Origin: Nephromyces sp. MM_2019
Lineage: Eukaryota > Apicomplexa > Aconoidasida > Nephromycida
Length of the DNA: 10,867 nt
Assembly: GCA_015657535.1 (NCBI GenBank)
Contig: JADHZB010001700.1
Span: 1-10,867 of the forward strand
Direction of reading: 5' to 3'
Shown here: positions 1-6,797 of the stretch, in pieces
Layout of the letters: each line of letters starts with the position of its first letter
Numbering within the stretch: the stretch's first letter is position 1
Position numbers and translations under genes: made by a program
Notes under the pieces: generated by a model
Seen by the model: only the letters and a program-made list of their open reading frames with translations
The model's database searches: none
What the model was told of the DNA's origin: nothing

Positions 1-2
1 AA

Positions 3-119
3 AATGATGAAGAAGAGGGACAAAATGATGAAGAAAAGGGACAAAATGATGAAGAAGAGGGACAAAATGATGAAGAGGAAGAAGAGGAAGAGGGACAAAA
101 TGATGAAGAAGAGGAAGAA
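3..119. repeat. 21-bp purine-rich tandem repeat (minisatellite)
   Basis: Three 21-bp units begin at 3, 24 and 45. They are followed by a 33-bp expanded unit at 66 (extra GAA/GAG triplets) and a further unit at 99. The core is AATGATGAAGAAGAGGGACA plus A. The + strand is almost purely purine, and the complement is a pyrimidine tract. All length changes keep the frame. Confidence 0.85.
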
Positions 120-209
120 ACAGAGAAAAAGAGAAAGAAGAAGAAGAAGAGGGACAAAATGATAAAGAAGAAAGGAAAGCAAACAAGAGGAAGTCGAAAA
201 GATGAATGA
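3..209 (+). CDS. Possible 3'-terminal exon of a + strand gene entering from the left (partial)
   Basis: The frame starting at position 3 is open from the window edge to a TGA at 207-209. It encodes repeats of Asn-Asp-Glu-Glu-Glu-Gly-Gln, then a Glu run, then a strongly basic tail (Lys/Arg-rich, containing KKRKKKKKR-like sequence that could act as a nuclear localisation signal). Copy-length changes are multiples of three, which fits coding. The caution is that purine-rich DNA rarely forms stops: frame 1 is also open here, and so is a pyrimidine-rich frame on the minus strand. If real, it is the tail of a gene convergent with NOP14. The product is not recognised. Confidence 0.3.
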   Translation, partial: NDEEEGQNDEEKGQNDEEEGQNDEEEEEEEGQNDEEEEETEKKRKKKKKRDKMIKKKGKQTRGSRKDE

Positions 210-563
210 AGGCAACGATATCGAAACACCACATAAACGAGGAAAAACCACAGAAAACGAAGCGTATCGAGCACACAACTTAAACAGACGATAAAACAGA
301 GAGGAAAAGCTTATCATAAACATCAGCGATAAAATCACCAGAAGGGATAGAGAGAATGAGAAAAGTGGGAATCGCTGCCTTCCTCCTGAGTGCCTTTTGC
401 ACACCCACCATAACCCTGATCAAATCATGTACACACCACTCTGCTTCCCTCCACGCACCACCCTACATCTCCCCACACACCACCACCCCCACCAAATATC
501 ACCCTGCTCCCCCCACACACAGCAACCCATAAAATGTAGCATTCAAGCAGAGAAGATACAAAC
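210..563 (-). other. No confident gene; probable start of a NOP14 intron followed by undetermined sequence
   Basis: On the minus strand this stretch follows the proposed donor after NOP14 exon 7 (ACTG|GTTTGT). It turns TG- and G-rich between 430 and 540, like the beginnings of the other NOP14 introns. From about 385 leftwards it becomes pyrimidine-rich and has long open frames, but none resembles the NOP14 C-terminal half. I see no convincing exon, so the next NOP14 exon is either left of the window or absent. Confidence 0.4.
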
Positions 564-1220
564 CAGTCTCCAAACCTTCAAGTTTGCCCTTTGCAATGTC
601 CTCCTTGAACAAATCTTTCTCAGGATCTTCTTCATGGCAGATCGCTGAAGATTCTTCAGTATAGGGAAGATGATGCTCTGCACCTTCGGTTGGACTCAAA
701 GCTTCTTCATCAGCGTGAAGCGTAGCGACACATGAAGGCGATTTTCCCTTTGATTTGATGTTATCAGCGTGTGTGCGTATCATTTGCTCATCGCTTTGAT
801 GAAAGTTTCCTTCACACGAATTAGTTTTCGCAGGAAAATCGCAAGAAGAAGAACGAGTTTCTCTCTTTTTGGTGATATATACTGCTTCAACTCTATCGTT
901 AGCATCTGATGAGTTTCCTAGTTTGACTTCTGTTTCATGCTCTTTCCCATTATCTTCAACTTTGCCTTCTTCAACTTTGCCTTCTTCAACTTTGCCTTCT
1001 TCAACTTTGCCTTCTTCAACTTTGCCTTCATCTTCATCTTCTTCATCTTCTTCATCTTCTTCATCTTCTTCATCTTCTTCATCTTCTTCATCTTCTTCAC
1101 CTTCTTCATCTTCTTCACCTTCTTCACCTTCTTCATCTTCTTCATCTTCTTCATCTTCTTCATCTTCTTCATCTTCTTCATCTTCTTGTTCATTCAAATC
1201 ATCATCTTCGTCATAATCGG
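564..1220 (-). CDS. NOP14: NOP14 exon 7 (acidic low-complexity exon; 3' end uncertain)
   Basis: The acceptor is TTTTTTGTTACTTCAG; the split codon G|CC gives Ala, then DYDEDDDLNEQ. A run of Asp-Glu-Glu repeats follows, then five Lys-Val-Glu-Glu-Gly repeats, then about 130 residues of unique charged/Ser-rich sequence ending near EGLETG. NOP14 proteins have an acidic region at this point, but here it is exceptionally long and made of microsatellite-like DNA. I place the donor at ACTG|GTTTGT (564/563). Otherwise the frame runs on through TG-rich, non-protein-like sequence to a TGA at 501-499. Confidence 0.7.
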
Positions 1221-1420
1221 CTGAAGTAACAAAAAACGATAGAGCTTCGAGCAAAAATGCAAAGAAAAAACATCGATAGAATGTTATTAGTATACATCAG
1301 AACTTCAAATGACACACACACATATATATCAGATGCATCACACACACATGTGCGATACACCACACACACACACACACACACATATATATCAGATGCATCA
1401 CACACACATGTGCGATACAC

Positions 1421-1452
<32 letters not shown>

Positions 1453-1542
1453 ACATGCATCACACACACATGTGCGATACACCACACACACACACACACA
1501 CATATATATATCACATGCATCACACACACATGTGCGATACAC

Positions 1543-1573
<31 letters not shown>

Positions 1574-4308
1574 CACATGCATCACACACACATGTGCGAT
1601 ACACCACACACACATGTGCGATACACCACACACACACACACACATATATATATCACATGCATCACACACACATGTGCGATACACCACACACACACACACA
1701 CATATATATATAACATGCATCACACACACATGTGCGATACACCACACACACACACACACATATATATATATCACATGCATCACACACACATGTGCGATAC
1801 ACCACACACACACACACACATATATATCAGATGCATCACACACACCAAAATCTTACCTCCATGACTATCCAATTGCTTCTGCAAGCTCTCTAATTTCTTC
1901 CTGTTTGCCTCTTCAATCTCCGCTTGAGACTTCACTCGATCCTATTCAACAAAGTTCGACACACAAGGGGTGTTATACGTGAGTGCACGTTCTGCTGTGT
2001 GTGCGTGTGTGTATGCTGCTGTGTGCTTTGAAGCATGCATGCTGATGTGTGTTGGTGGGAGTAGTAGGGGGGTTATTGTTACACACTTGGGATATGCGCC
2101 GGATTTGTCAAGTCTGTGTATCGGTGTTGGTGTGTGTGTGTCACTCCGTATGTTAGTGCTTCTTGGTGTGTGTTGTGTGTGTGCGTGTCATTGGACGTTT
2201 AAAGAGTAGCCTATACGAATGAAACAAGCTCTTGTGAGTGACTATGCCCAACTTTGCGTGCTCCTACTTTGCTCATAGGTTTGTGTGTGCGAGTATTCTG
2301 ATAAGTCTGCGTTTCTATGTGTGCTAGGGCGTGTGCTTCTGCGCTTCGTTCAGATACTTAATGCCAACACAACAAAATTCTCTATTAAACTCGCAAGAAT
2401 AGAGAAGTACGCCTGTCTCATATGTTATGTTAAGAAATATAAGCGTTTGTGCATACACACACACACACACACACACACGCATCACAGATGTACAAGTGCA
2501 TGCGTACACACAGGCACACTCACAGAAAAATACACCGACACACATGCTTGAACACATACAAACACATCAACACACAGCAACACACGCACATCCACAAACC
2601 GACACACACACACCCACACAGCCATACAAAAACCTACGCACCAACACATTTACCAACATACATACCAGCACACACATACGAACCAAGATACGCGCATAAA
2701 CAGCATACACGCCAAAATGCACACACACATAGACCAAAACGTTTATACATACATTAGCACACACACACACACACGCACACACACACGCACACACACACGC
2801 ACACACACACGCACACACACACGCACACACACACGCACACACACACACGCACACACCCTTCAAACCAACCGTAGGCTTTAGTCTAGCTTCAAACATAAGC
2901 TGCTTAGAAAAAACATCAAAATCATCATTTAGGCGAGTCTTCAACTTCATTCTTTCCTTGTAATCTTCTTCGCTACTAGAGAGAGGGAGGGTGTACATAC
3001 ACTCCAAAGGTAATGAGAGCTCATAGAGAATGTAGGGTATACACTAGAACTGCTTATTATTAAGCTACTGATCACAACTAGTTTAATAGAGCTTACAAAT
3101 GCACACACGCAGATATAAATCCACAAAAAAAACACGCACACAGACACACAATATAAAAAGCCATAGCTACACGCATAGAGACACACACGCACGCAGCTAC
3201 ACACATGCAAAGTTATACCCACACACAGAAATAAACATAAACGCATGCAGATACGCAAAGCCATCGGTACACCCTCGAACAGACTCTCACCCACTCCAAT
3301 CCACACACACACACAACCAGAGACCCACTCACACACAAACATGCACTACTACACGCATATTAGCTAATATTGTTACCATCAGATTGCTAAGCAAAACCTT
3401 CACATGTACAATTCAGACACACATCTCACACACACCCCTTCAGACTTACTTTTTCAACTTATAAACGAGGGAAGCTTGAAGATTTTCAAACTTATCATCT
3501 AAAGTCTCCAACTTATCCTCCAACTCCCTCTTCTCCTTCGCATGCTGAAGAGATAAACAGGGGAAACAAGAAAAAACATCAAAAACTGAGGCTTCAAGCC
3601 TTCTTTCTACCATCTTAAGGGGTGTATATACACTCAATGAAGATTTTGAGGGGCGTGTGTGTAGACTCATTGGAGATGTTGAGGGATGTGCGTGTGGAGG
3701 AGATGAAAAGGATGAGCGATGTAAGTGTAGACTCACTGAAGATGCTGACGGATGTGTGTGTAGACTTACTGAAGGTAATGAGGTGTGTATATACACCCCG
3801 CCTACTACATGAGCATTTCACGAGAAATCACATTATTTCGCAGTATCATCAGATAATATACATAACCAAAGCGTTTGTGAATATGAAGATATCTCGAAGA
3901 CACACAAGGCTAGAGAAAGAGCTGCTTAAAAAACAAAACATACACACACAGGTATATCATTGATACAGCATAACACATAAGCAGCAATGTAAGCAGAATC
4001 GTGCGCACACCAACGCAAACCGAGACGCCGACACCCACACACAGCGACATAAACAAACACACACACCAACAAACACACCTGCGCCTTTTCTAGCTTCTTC
4101 TGAGCTACGATTTCCTTATATATATCGCGAGAGCTCTTTGGTGTGGGAGTGACAGAGCTGCCGCTCGCACCCTTCACGCCGCTAGAAGATCCTTCGTCTT
4201 TGAAGTGAAACTGCGATATGAAGTCCGTCTCTAGTAAATTCTCCTCCTCTAAAGGATAAACACACACACACACATACATACCAACATACACACCAACCCA
4301 CATACACA

Positions 4309-4346
<38 letters not shown>

Positions 4347-5492
4347 TACATACATACACACATCAACTCCCACACATATACACCAACTCACCACCCCACA
4401 CACACCTAAATGCTCCTGCTTAGCGAGCTCAAAAGCATCTCTTCCATCTTTAACAAGTGCTTCATCTGGAAGCTCTTCAATCGCTCTACCGCCGTGAAAA
4501 AGCTGATCCTCTCCATCCATCCCTGCCCTCCTCTTCTTCATCTCTTCAAAGCGAAGATTTTCGCCTTTCCGCGAAGCATCAGCTTCAGATAAAACAGAGG
4601 AAAGATGAATTGATTGATCTTCATCTTCAAGCGAAAACTTTGCCTTCTTCCTCATCTTCTTCTCTTGAAGCCGCTGAAAACGTAAAATCTGCTTCGTCTC
4701 TGAGGAGGTAGAAACATCGTATTCTCCTAAGCGAGTATCTTCAAAGATGTTGCTCTTATTCTCATTGTTATACTCTTGAAGAAGGGGTTGATAGTGCTGC
4801 AGGGGGGAAAACATAACACATGTGTGTATGTGTGTATGTATGTGTGTGTGTGTGTGTGTGTGCGTGTGTATTTTAGCAGAGGGGGAGAAAGGGAGAGAGA
4901 GAGGGAAGTAGAAAGAGAGCGAGGGAGATATGCCAACACACACAGGGATACATACCCGCACACACAGACACACATCCATATACATGCTCACACGCAGAGA
5001 TATATATACGCTCACACACACAGGTACAGGTACACAGGCAAGCCTATCTCATCTTCATACAAAATGTACAGCTTACAGAAGGAGTCATCATACATATTTA
5101 CACAGTTATCTCACACACACACACACACACACACACACTTTTTCAGAGAGAATCATGAAGATTATCCCACATAGAGGGATTTCTCGCACACCCATACATT
5201 ACAGACACTCATACACACGCACACACGCACATACGCACACACGAATCAGCTATTCGAAAGAATAACAATAAGCGCAACACAATCCACGTACCTTCATCCT
5301 TTTTCTAGAGTAGTCTGACTGACGAATAGACGTTACCCCAGTAAACGAAGCTGCTGTAGGAACTGGGCGAGAGCTACCCTCCATCTTACCCCCCCTTCCA
5401 CCCCGCATCAGACCACCCCCTCTACCCCCCATTATACCCCCCCTCTTACCCCCTATTCTACCAGCCCTTTGAGGGCTCTTCCATTTACTCAT
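564..5492 (-). CDS. NOP14: NOP14 nucleolar protein (U3 snoRNP / SSU processome), seven exons, 3' partial
   Basis: Proposed join, transcribed right to left: 5492-5292, 4796-4406, 4248-4079, 3544-3450, 2975-2870, 1941-1857 and 1220-564, about 568 codons. NOP14 is a nucleolar component of the small-subunit processome required for 18S rRNA processing and 40S assembly. The identification rests on collinear family blocks. Exon 2 has LLQEYNNENKSNIFEDTRLG (the 'EY..R.KSN.F.D.R.GEY' block), followed by a helical R/K segment and 'ED.S.HL'. Exon 3 ends in SSRDIYKEIVAQKKLEKAQ. Exon 4 has LDDKFENLQASL. Exons 5 and 6 join as MFEARLKPT-DRVKSQAEIEEAN, equivalent to the family's 'FE..A.P.DR.KTE.EL' block, and exon 7 opens the acidic region. 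All junction phases agree. Odd points: a Gly/Arg-rich N-terminus without an obvious NPFE-type motif, a very long acidic low-complexity insert, and no C-terminal half in the window. Confidence 0.85.
958..1190. repeat. Coding microsatellites: 15-bp (KVEEG) and 9-bp (DEE) arrays
   Basis: Five near-identical 15-bp units (AACTTTGCCTTCTTC on +) begin at 958. From about 1028 to 1190 follows a 9-bp-periodic TTCATCTTC array with occasional CACC variants. On the sense (minus) strand these encode KVEEG and EDE/EGE repeats inside NOP14 exon 7. Array length is therefore a likely source of protein length variation. Confidence 0.9.
1310..1848. repeat. About 60-bp minisatellite filling NOP14 intron 6
   Basis: The intron spans 1856-1221. 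The unit consists of (TA)n, then CAGATGCAT or CACATGCAT, then (CA)n, CATGTGCGATACACC and a longer (CA)n. The core ATGTGCGATACACC occurs nine times, at about 1348, 1408, 1469, 1529, 1591, 1613, 1671, 1729 and 1789. Spacing is mostly 58-62 bp; one 22-bp gap marks a partial duplication. A last, truncated unit ends just before the exon 6 donor. Confidence 0.92.
1857..1941 (-). CDS. NOP14: NOP14 exon 6
   Basis: The acceptor is GTTGAATAG (weak pyrimidine tract) and the donor GAG|GTAAGA. The exon encodes DRVKSQAEIEEANRKKLESL and onward to QKQLDSHG. It aligns with the family's 'DR.KTE.ELA..E...L..LE' element, continuing directly from exon 5. It ends in phase 1. Confidence 0.85.
2445..2478. repeat. 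(CA)n microsatellite
   Basis: An uninterrupted CA run on + inside NOP14 intron 5, followed by irregular ACACA-rich sequence to about 2720. Confidence 0.9.
2757..2858. repeat. 10-bp-periodic (CA)n array with regular CG interruptions
   Basis: On the + strand the repeat is ACGCACACAC, running for about nine periods from roughly 2770 and stopping just inside the exon 5 donor region. Almost the whole block is alternating purine-pyrimidine. Confidence 0.9.
2870..2975 (-). CDS. NOP14: NOP14 exon 5
   Basis: The acceptor is CCTCTCTCTCTAG, and the split codon AA|T gives Asn. The exon encodes SEEDYKERMKLKTRLNDDFD and onward to VFSKQLMFEARLKPT, equivalent to the NOP14 'D.YD..V.EL.FE.RA.PS' block. I place the donor at ACG|GTTGGT because it joins in phase 0 and restores the family spacing PT-DR. 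Alternative donors lie 13-15 bp downstream: GGT|GTGTGT at about 2854 also keeps the frame and would add five residues. Confidence 0.82.
2976..3449 (-). other. NOP14 intron 4 (474 nt)
   Basis: Donor GTAAGT at 3449, acceptor CTCTCTAG at 2976. The sense strand is TG-rich over the donor-proximal 350 nt (3090-3440 reads as CACACA on +). The acceptor-proximal part is pyrimidine-rich. No coding signal was seen inside. Confidence 0.75.
3450..3544 (-). CDS. NOP14: NOP14 exon 4
   Basis: The acceptor is TATCTCTTCAG and the donor is the consensus GTAAGT. The exon encodes HAKEKRELEDKLETLDDKFE and onward to NLQASLVYKLK, ending in phase 2. It matches the 'LD..F..I..LL' element that follows the KSK helix in NOP14. 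It is predicted to be helical or coiled coil. Confidence 0.88.
3545..4078 (-). other. NOP14 intron 3 (534 nt)
   Basis: The donor GTGTGT follows exon 3, and the acceptor TTCAG precedes exon 4. The donor-proximal part is TG-rich in the sense direction. The acceptor-proximal part contains the 33-bp minisatellite and inverted repeat listed separately. The + strand reading of that minisatellite is an open frame. Confidence 0.75.
3619..3799. repeat. 33-bp minisatellite bounded by a perfect 15-bp inverted repeat
   Basis: GGGGTGTATATACAC at 3619-3633 is the exact reverse complement of GTGTATATACACCCC at 3785-3799. Between them are five degenerate units of exactly 33 bp, phased at about 3631, 3664, 3697, 3730 and 3763 (landmark GACTCAYTG...GATGYTGAGGGATG). 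On + the units give an open frame of 11-residue repeats such as DSLEMLRDVRV and DSLKMLTDVCV. The element lies in NOP14 intron 3, antisense to the gene. Confidence 0.85.
4079..4248 (-). CDS. NOP14: NOP14 exon 3
   Basis: The acceptor is TTTATCCTTTAG and the donor CAG|GTGTGT. The split codon G|AG restores Glu. The exon encodes EEENLLETDFISQFHFKDEG, a Ser/Gly-rich linker, then SSRDIYKEIVAQKKLEKAQ. The last part corresponds to the family's 'KSR.E...EIIAKSK..K..RQ' helix. Confidence 0.88.
4249..4405 (-). other. NOP14 intron 2 (157 nt), nearly pure TG/TA repeat in the sense strand
   Basis: From G|GTGTGTG at 4405 the sense strand is TG-rich, with short TATG repeats, almost to the acceptor TTTATCCTTTAG. 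On + this is CACACA with CATA runs. Very little unique sequence is left apart from the last 20 nt. Confidence 0.8.
4406..4796 (-). CDS. NOP14: NOP14 exon 2
   Basis: The exon follows a strong acceptor (TTTTCCCCCCTGCAG) and ends at G|GTGTGTG (phase 1). It begins HYQPLLQEYNNENKSNIFED, the best conserved NOP14 signature in the window. The same exon continues with a basic helix (RFQRLQEKKMRKKAKFSL), an acidic EDEDQ turn and a long charged segment ending AKQEHL. Codon use is that of ordinary coding sequence, in sharp contrast to the flanking CA/TG runs. Confidence 0.9.
4797..5291 (-). other. NOP14 intron 1 (495 nt)
   Basis: Donor GTACGT at 5291, acceptor CCCCCCTGCAG at 4797. On + it contains CACACA blocks at 4930-5030, 5110-5140 and 5205-5242. 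Near the acceptor there is a GAGAGA plus TGTGTG block at 4820-4930, giving CT/CA-rich sequence in the sense direction. It shows the polarity seen in the other introns: TG after the donor, CA/CT before the acceptor. Confidence 0.75.
5292..5492 (-). CDS. NOP14: NOP14 exon 1 (initiator, Gly/Arg-rich)
   Basis: ATG at 5492-5490 opens 67 codons that end at the donor AAG|GTACGT (phase 0). Residues 8-38 are an RGG-like Gly/Arg-rich stretch (GRIGGKRGG, GGRGGGLMRGG). The end, TGVTSIRQSDYSRKRMK, fits the family block 'GVSRA...RK' that precedes the 'EYK.R' helix. The start was chosen as the ATG of the open frame; an additional upstream 5' exon cannot be excluded, because the usual N-terminal NPFE segment of NOP14 is not evident. 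Confidence 0.75.
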
Positions 5493-6053
5493 CTCGTAAA
5501 GCTATGCATAGCCTATGTGTACGAAAGAAAAGGCATAACAAAGAGTAAGCATTTTATGCATATAGTATGTGTGTGTGATCAGACTTGAAGGTTAAACACT
5601 TGCTGCTCCAAGCCTACAATAGAGGCAACGGAGCACACACTGATATATATATGTAGGAATACATGGGTATGTGTGTGTGTGTTTCATAAATAGCATATTG
5701 GTATAAGTAGTGTGTGGAAAAGGCTATGGAGCGACAACTGGTGTGTGCGTGTGTGTGTGTGTCTGCATGCACATATGCAGATGGCAAAAGCAATAAATTG
5801 TGTGTGTGCAAACGAAATTCACTCATAAAAGCAAACTAAAAAAGGAAAAAGTCGCACACACATAGACGAGAAGAATTGCACACACATAGTTACATTAAGT
5901 TCTTACCTATCAACAGAAGAAGACAGCTAATCTTCACAAGTTTTTTACTGCATAAATGCTATTTCTTGAAGTGTTAACTATAAGTTATTCGTATTCCAAT
6001 AGCCTTAGAGTGTGTTCACACACACACTTGATTCAATGCGATGTTTCTCCATC
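5493..6053. other. Upstream region of NOP14; no supported gene
   Basis: TGTGTG runs on + (5565-5575, 5667-5680, 5742-5762, 5799-5808) make the region CA-rich in the NOP14 sense direction. On the minus strand ATAG|GTAAGA near 5908 resembles a donor, so a 5'-untranslated exon of NOP14 is conceivable. On + there are acceptor-like TATCAACAG near 5921 and CTGCAG near 6059. None of these forms an exon chain I can support. Confidence 0.4.
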
Positions 6054-6097
6054 TGCAGGATGTTAAAGTCAGAGATAGTCTATTTAAACAGGGATGG

Positions 6098-6313
6098 GCA
6101 CACACGCACAGAAAAAAACACACCAACGCGCACACACATATATACCAAAACACAAACATCCACACACACACACACCCTAGCACACAAAAAAACATATCAG
6201 TACACACCGTAATGCACCCAAACACACCAACACACACACATACATATAGACGAATATACACCAACACACATATACAAGAATGCACACACAGGCCAACACA
6301 CACATACACATAA
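6098..6313. repeat. (CA)n-rich block on the + strand
   Basis: An irregular run of ACACAC with CATATA and AAAAA interruptions. Its translation is mostly His/Thr, Val/Cys or Thr/Tyr. On + it contains almost no GT, so there is no donor between about 6086 and 6198. A + strand exon starting at CTGCAG|GATGTTAAAG (6060) would therefore have to read into the repeat. Confidence 0.7.
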
Positions 6314-6340
6314 GCACACCCGAACCCTCTATCTCTAATG
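6314..6340 (+). CDS. Tentative exon fragment of the unrecognised + gene
   Basis: It is in frame with the downstream exon (STPEPSISN) and ends at a consensus donor AATG|GTAAGC in phase 1. Splicing the 39-nt intron 6341-6379 (acceptor ACACTGCAG) keeps the frame. That 39-nt segment has no stop, so retention would also be open. The 5' boundary is not determined. Confidence 0.3.
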
Positions 6341-6379
6341 GTAAGCAACCCAAAACAAATCCTCTACATAACACTGCAG

Positions 6380-6424
6380 AAACCAGCGAAAAAAACATCT
6401 TCAGTAGCCAAACACGCTCACAAG
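6380..6424 (+). CDS. Internal exon of the unrecognised + gene
   Basis: The exon encodes ETSEKNIFSSQTRSQ (first Glu from the split codon G|AA). It ends CAA G|GTTTAC in phase 1. The next 55 nt (6425-6479) contain in-frame stops and end in GCTTTAG. Removing them joins G|AT as Asp and carries the frame into the terminal exon, so the joint is supported by phase and by stop avoidance. Confidence 0.5.
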
Positions 6425-6479
6425 GTTTACTGCACTTCGCTTCTTCTAAGCTTAAAGAAATAAATCCTTAAAGCTTTAG

Positions 6480-6721
6480 ATTTCATTTCAAAAAAGTATG
6501 AAACTGCAGATTCTATAAAAGATTTTTCGATGAAGTTGGCGGATAAACACGTAGAAACATGCAGCTGTGTTGAAGATAGTGAAGAAGATGATGAAAAAGA
6601 AGATGAAGATGATGAACATGAGGGAAAAGCAACTAGCAAGGATAAAGAAGAAGCAAGCAGCATAGAAGATGATTATCAAGCAAAAGATGATGAGACTTTG
6701 AAAAGCGCTGATAATCGCTGA
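6480..6721 (+). CDS. Terminal exon of an unrecognised + gene, acidic C-terminus
   Basis: It follows acceptor GCTTTAG and runs to TGA at 6719-6721. It starts DFISKKYETADSIKDFSMKL, which is protein-like and helical. It then enters an Asp/Glu/Lys-rich tail (EEDDEKEDEDDEHEGK) and ends DETLKSADNR. I do not recognise the family; such tails are common in nuclear or nucleolar proteins but prove nothing. The gene is convergent with the minus gene, whose stop is at 6743-6745. Confidence 0.55.
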
Positions 6722-6742
6722 TGTTCAATCAAAGCAGATAGC

Positions 6743-6797
6743 CTAGTTTATCTCCATTATTTTGAAGAAAAAACGCATAAAAAACACCGGATATTCC
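6743..6797 (-). CDS. Unrecognised minus gene, terminal exon
   Basis: Acceptor CGAAATGTAG. The split codon AG|G gives Arg, then EYPVFFMRFFFKIMEIN and TAG at 6745-6743. The hydrophobic end could be a short membrane-associating segment or the core of a helical bundle. Confidence 0.45.

Larger units (their letters stand above)
1942..2869 (-). other. NOP14 intron 5 (928 nt) with (CA)n/(TG)n blocks
   Basis: The intron separates exons 5 and 6. On the sense strand it opens with a long TG array (2757-2855 on +, as a 10-bp-periodic GCACACACAC array) and further TG-rich sequence (2450-2750). Nearer the acceptor it becomes CA-rich (1970-2200 reads TGTG on +). Open frames here are rich in His/Thr or Cys/Val and are products of the dinucleotide repeats. 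Confidence 0.75.

Noticed and set aside
1..385. Long hydrophobic open frame on the minus strand
   Set aside because: It is produced by pyrimidine-rich DNA, shows no NOP14 C-terminal resemblance, and has no clear acceptor with a pyrimidine tract.
869..1216. Ser-rich + frame and Lys-Met-rich or Phe-Ile-rich alternative frames opposite NOP14 exon 7
   Set aside because: They are other-frame readings of the acidic microsatellite. The minus acidic frame is supported by splice phase and the family context.
1310..1848. Regular repeats suggesting a CRISPR array
   Set aside because: The units are contiguous simple-sequence tandem repeats without unique spacers, in a eukaryotic intron.
1257..1982. Long His/Thr/Tyr-rich open frame on + and Cys/Val-rich frames on minus
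   Set aside because: They are translations of the CA/TA minisatellite in NOP14 intron 6 and contain no unique protein-like sequence.
4410..4711. Ser/Leu-rich + frames opposite NOP14 exon 2
   Set aside because: They are shadow frames of a confidently identified NOP14 exon.
6060..6096. Possible + exon after CTGCAG reading DVKVRDSLFKQG, or a minus exon MEKHRIESS on the other side of the same CTGCAG
   Set aside because: CTGCAG is a palindrome and offers an acceptor on both strands. The + version has no donor before the CA block, and the minus version has no supported partner.
6427..6679. Hydrophobic/Ser-rich minus frames opposite the acidic terminal exon of the + gene
   Set aside because: They are complementary readings of Asp/Glu codons; the + frame is continuous with an upstream exon.
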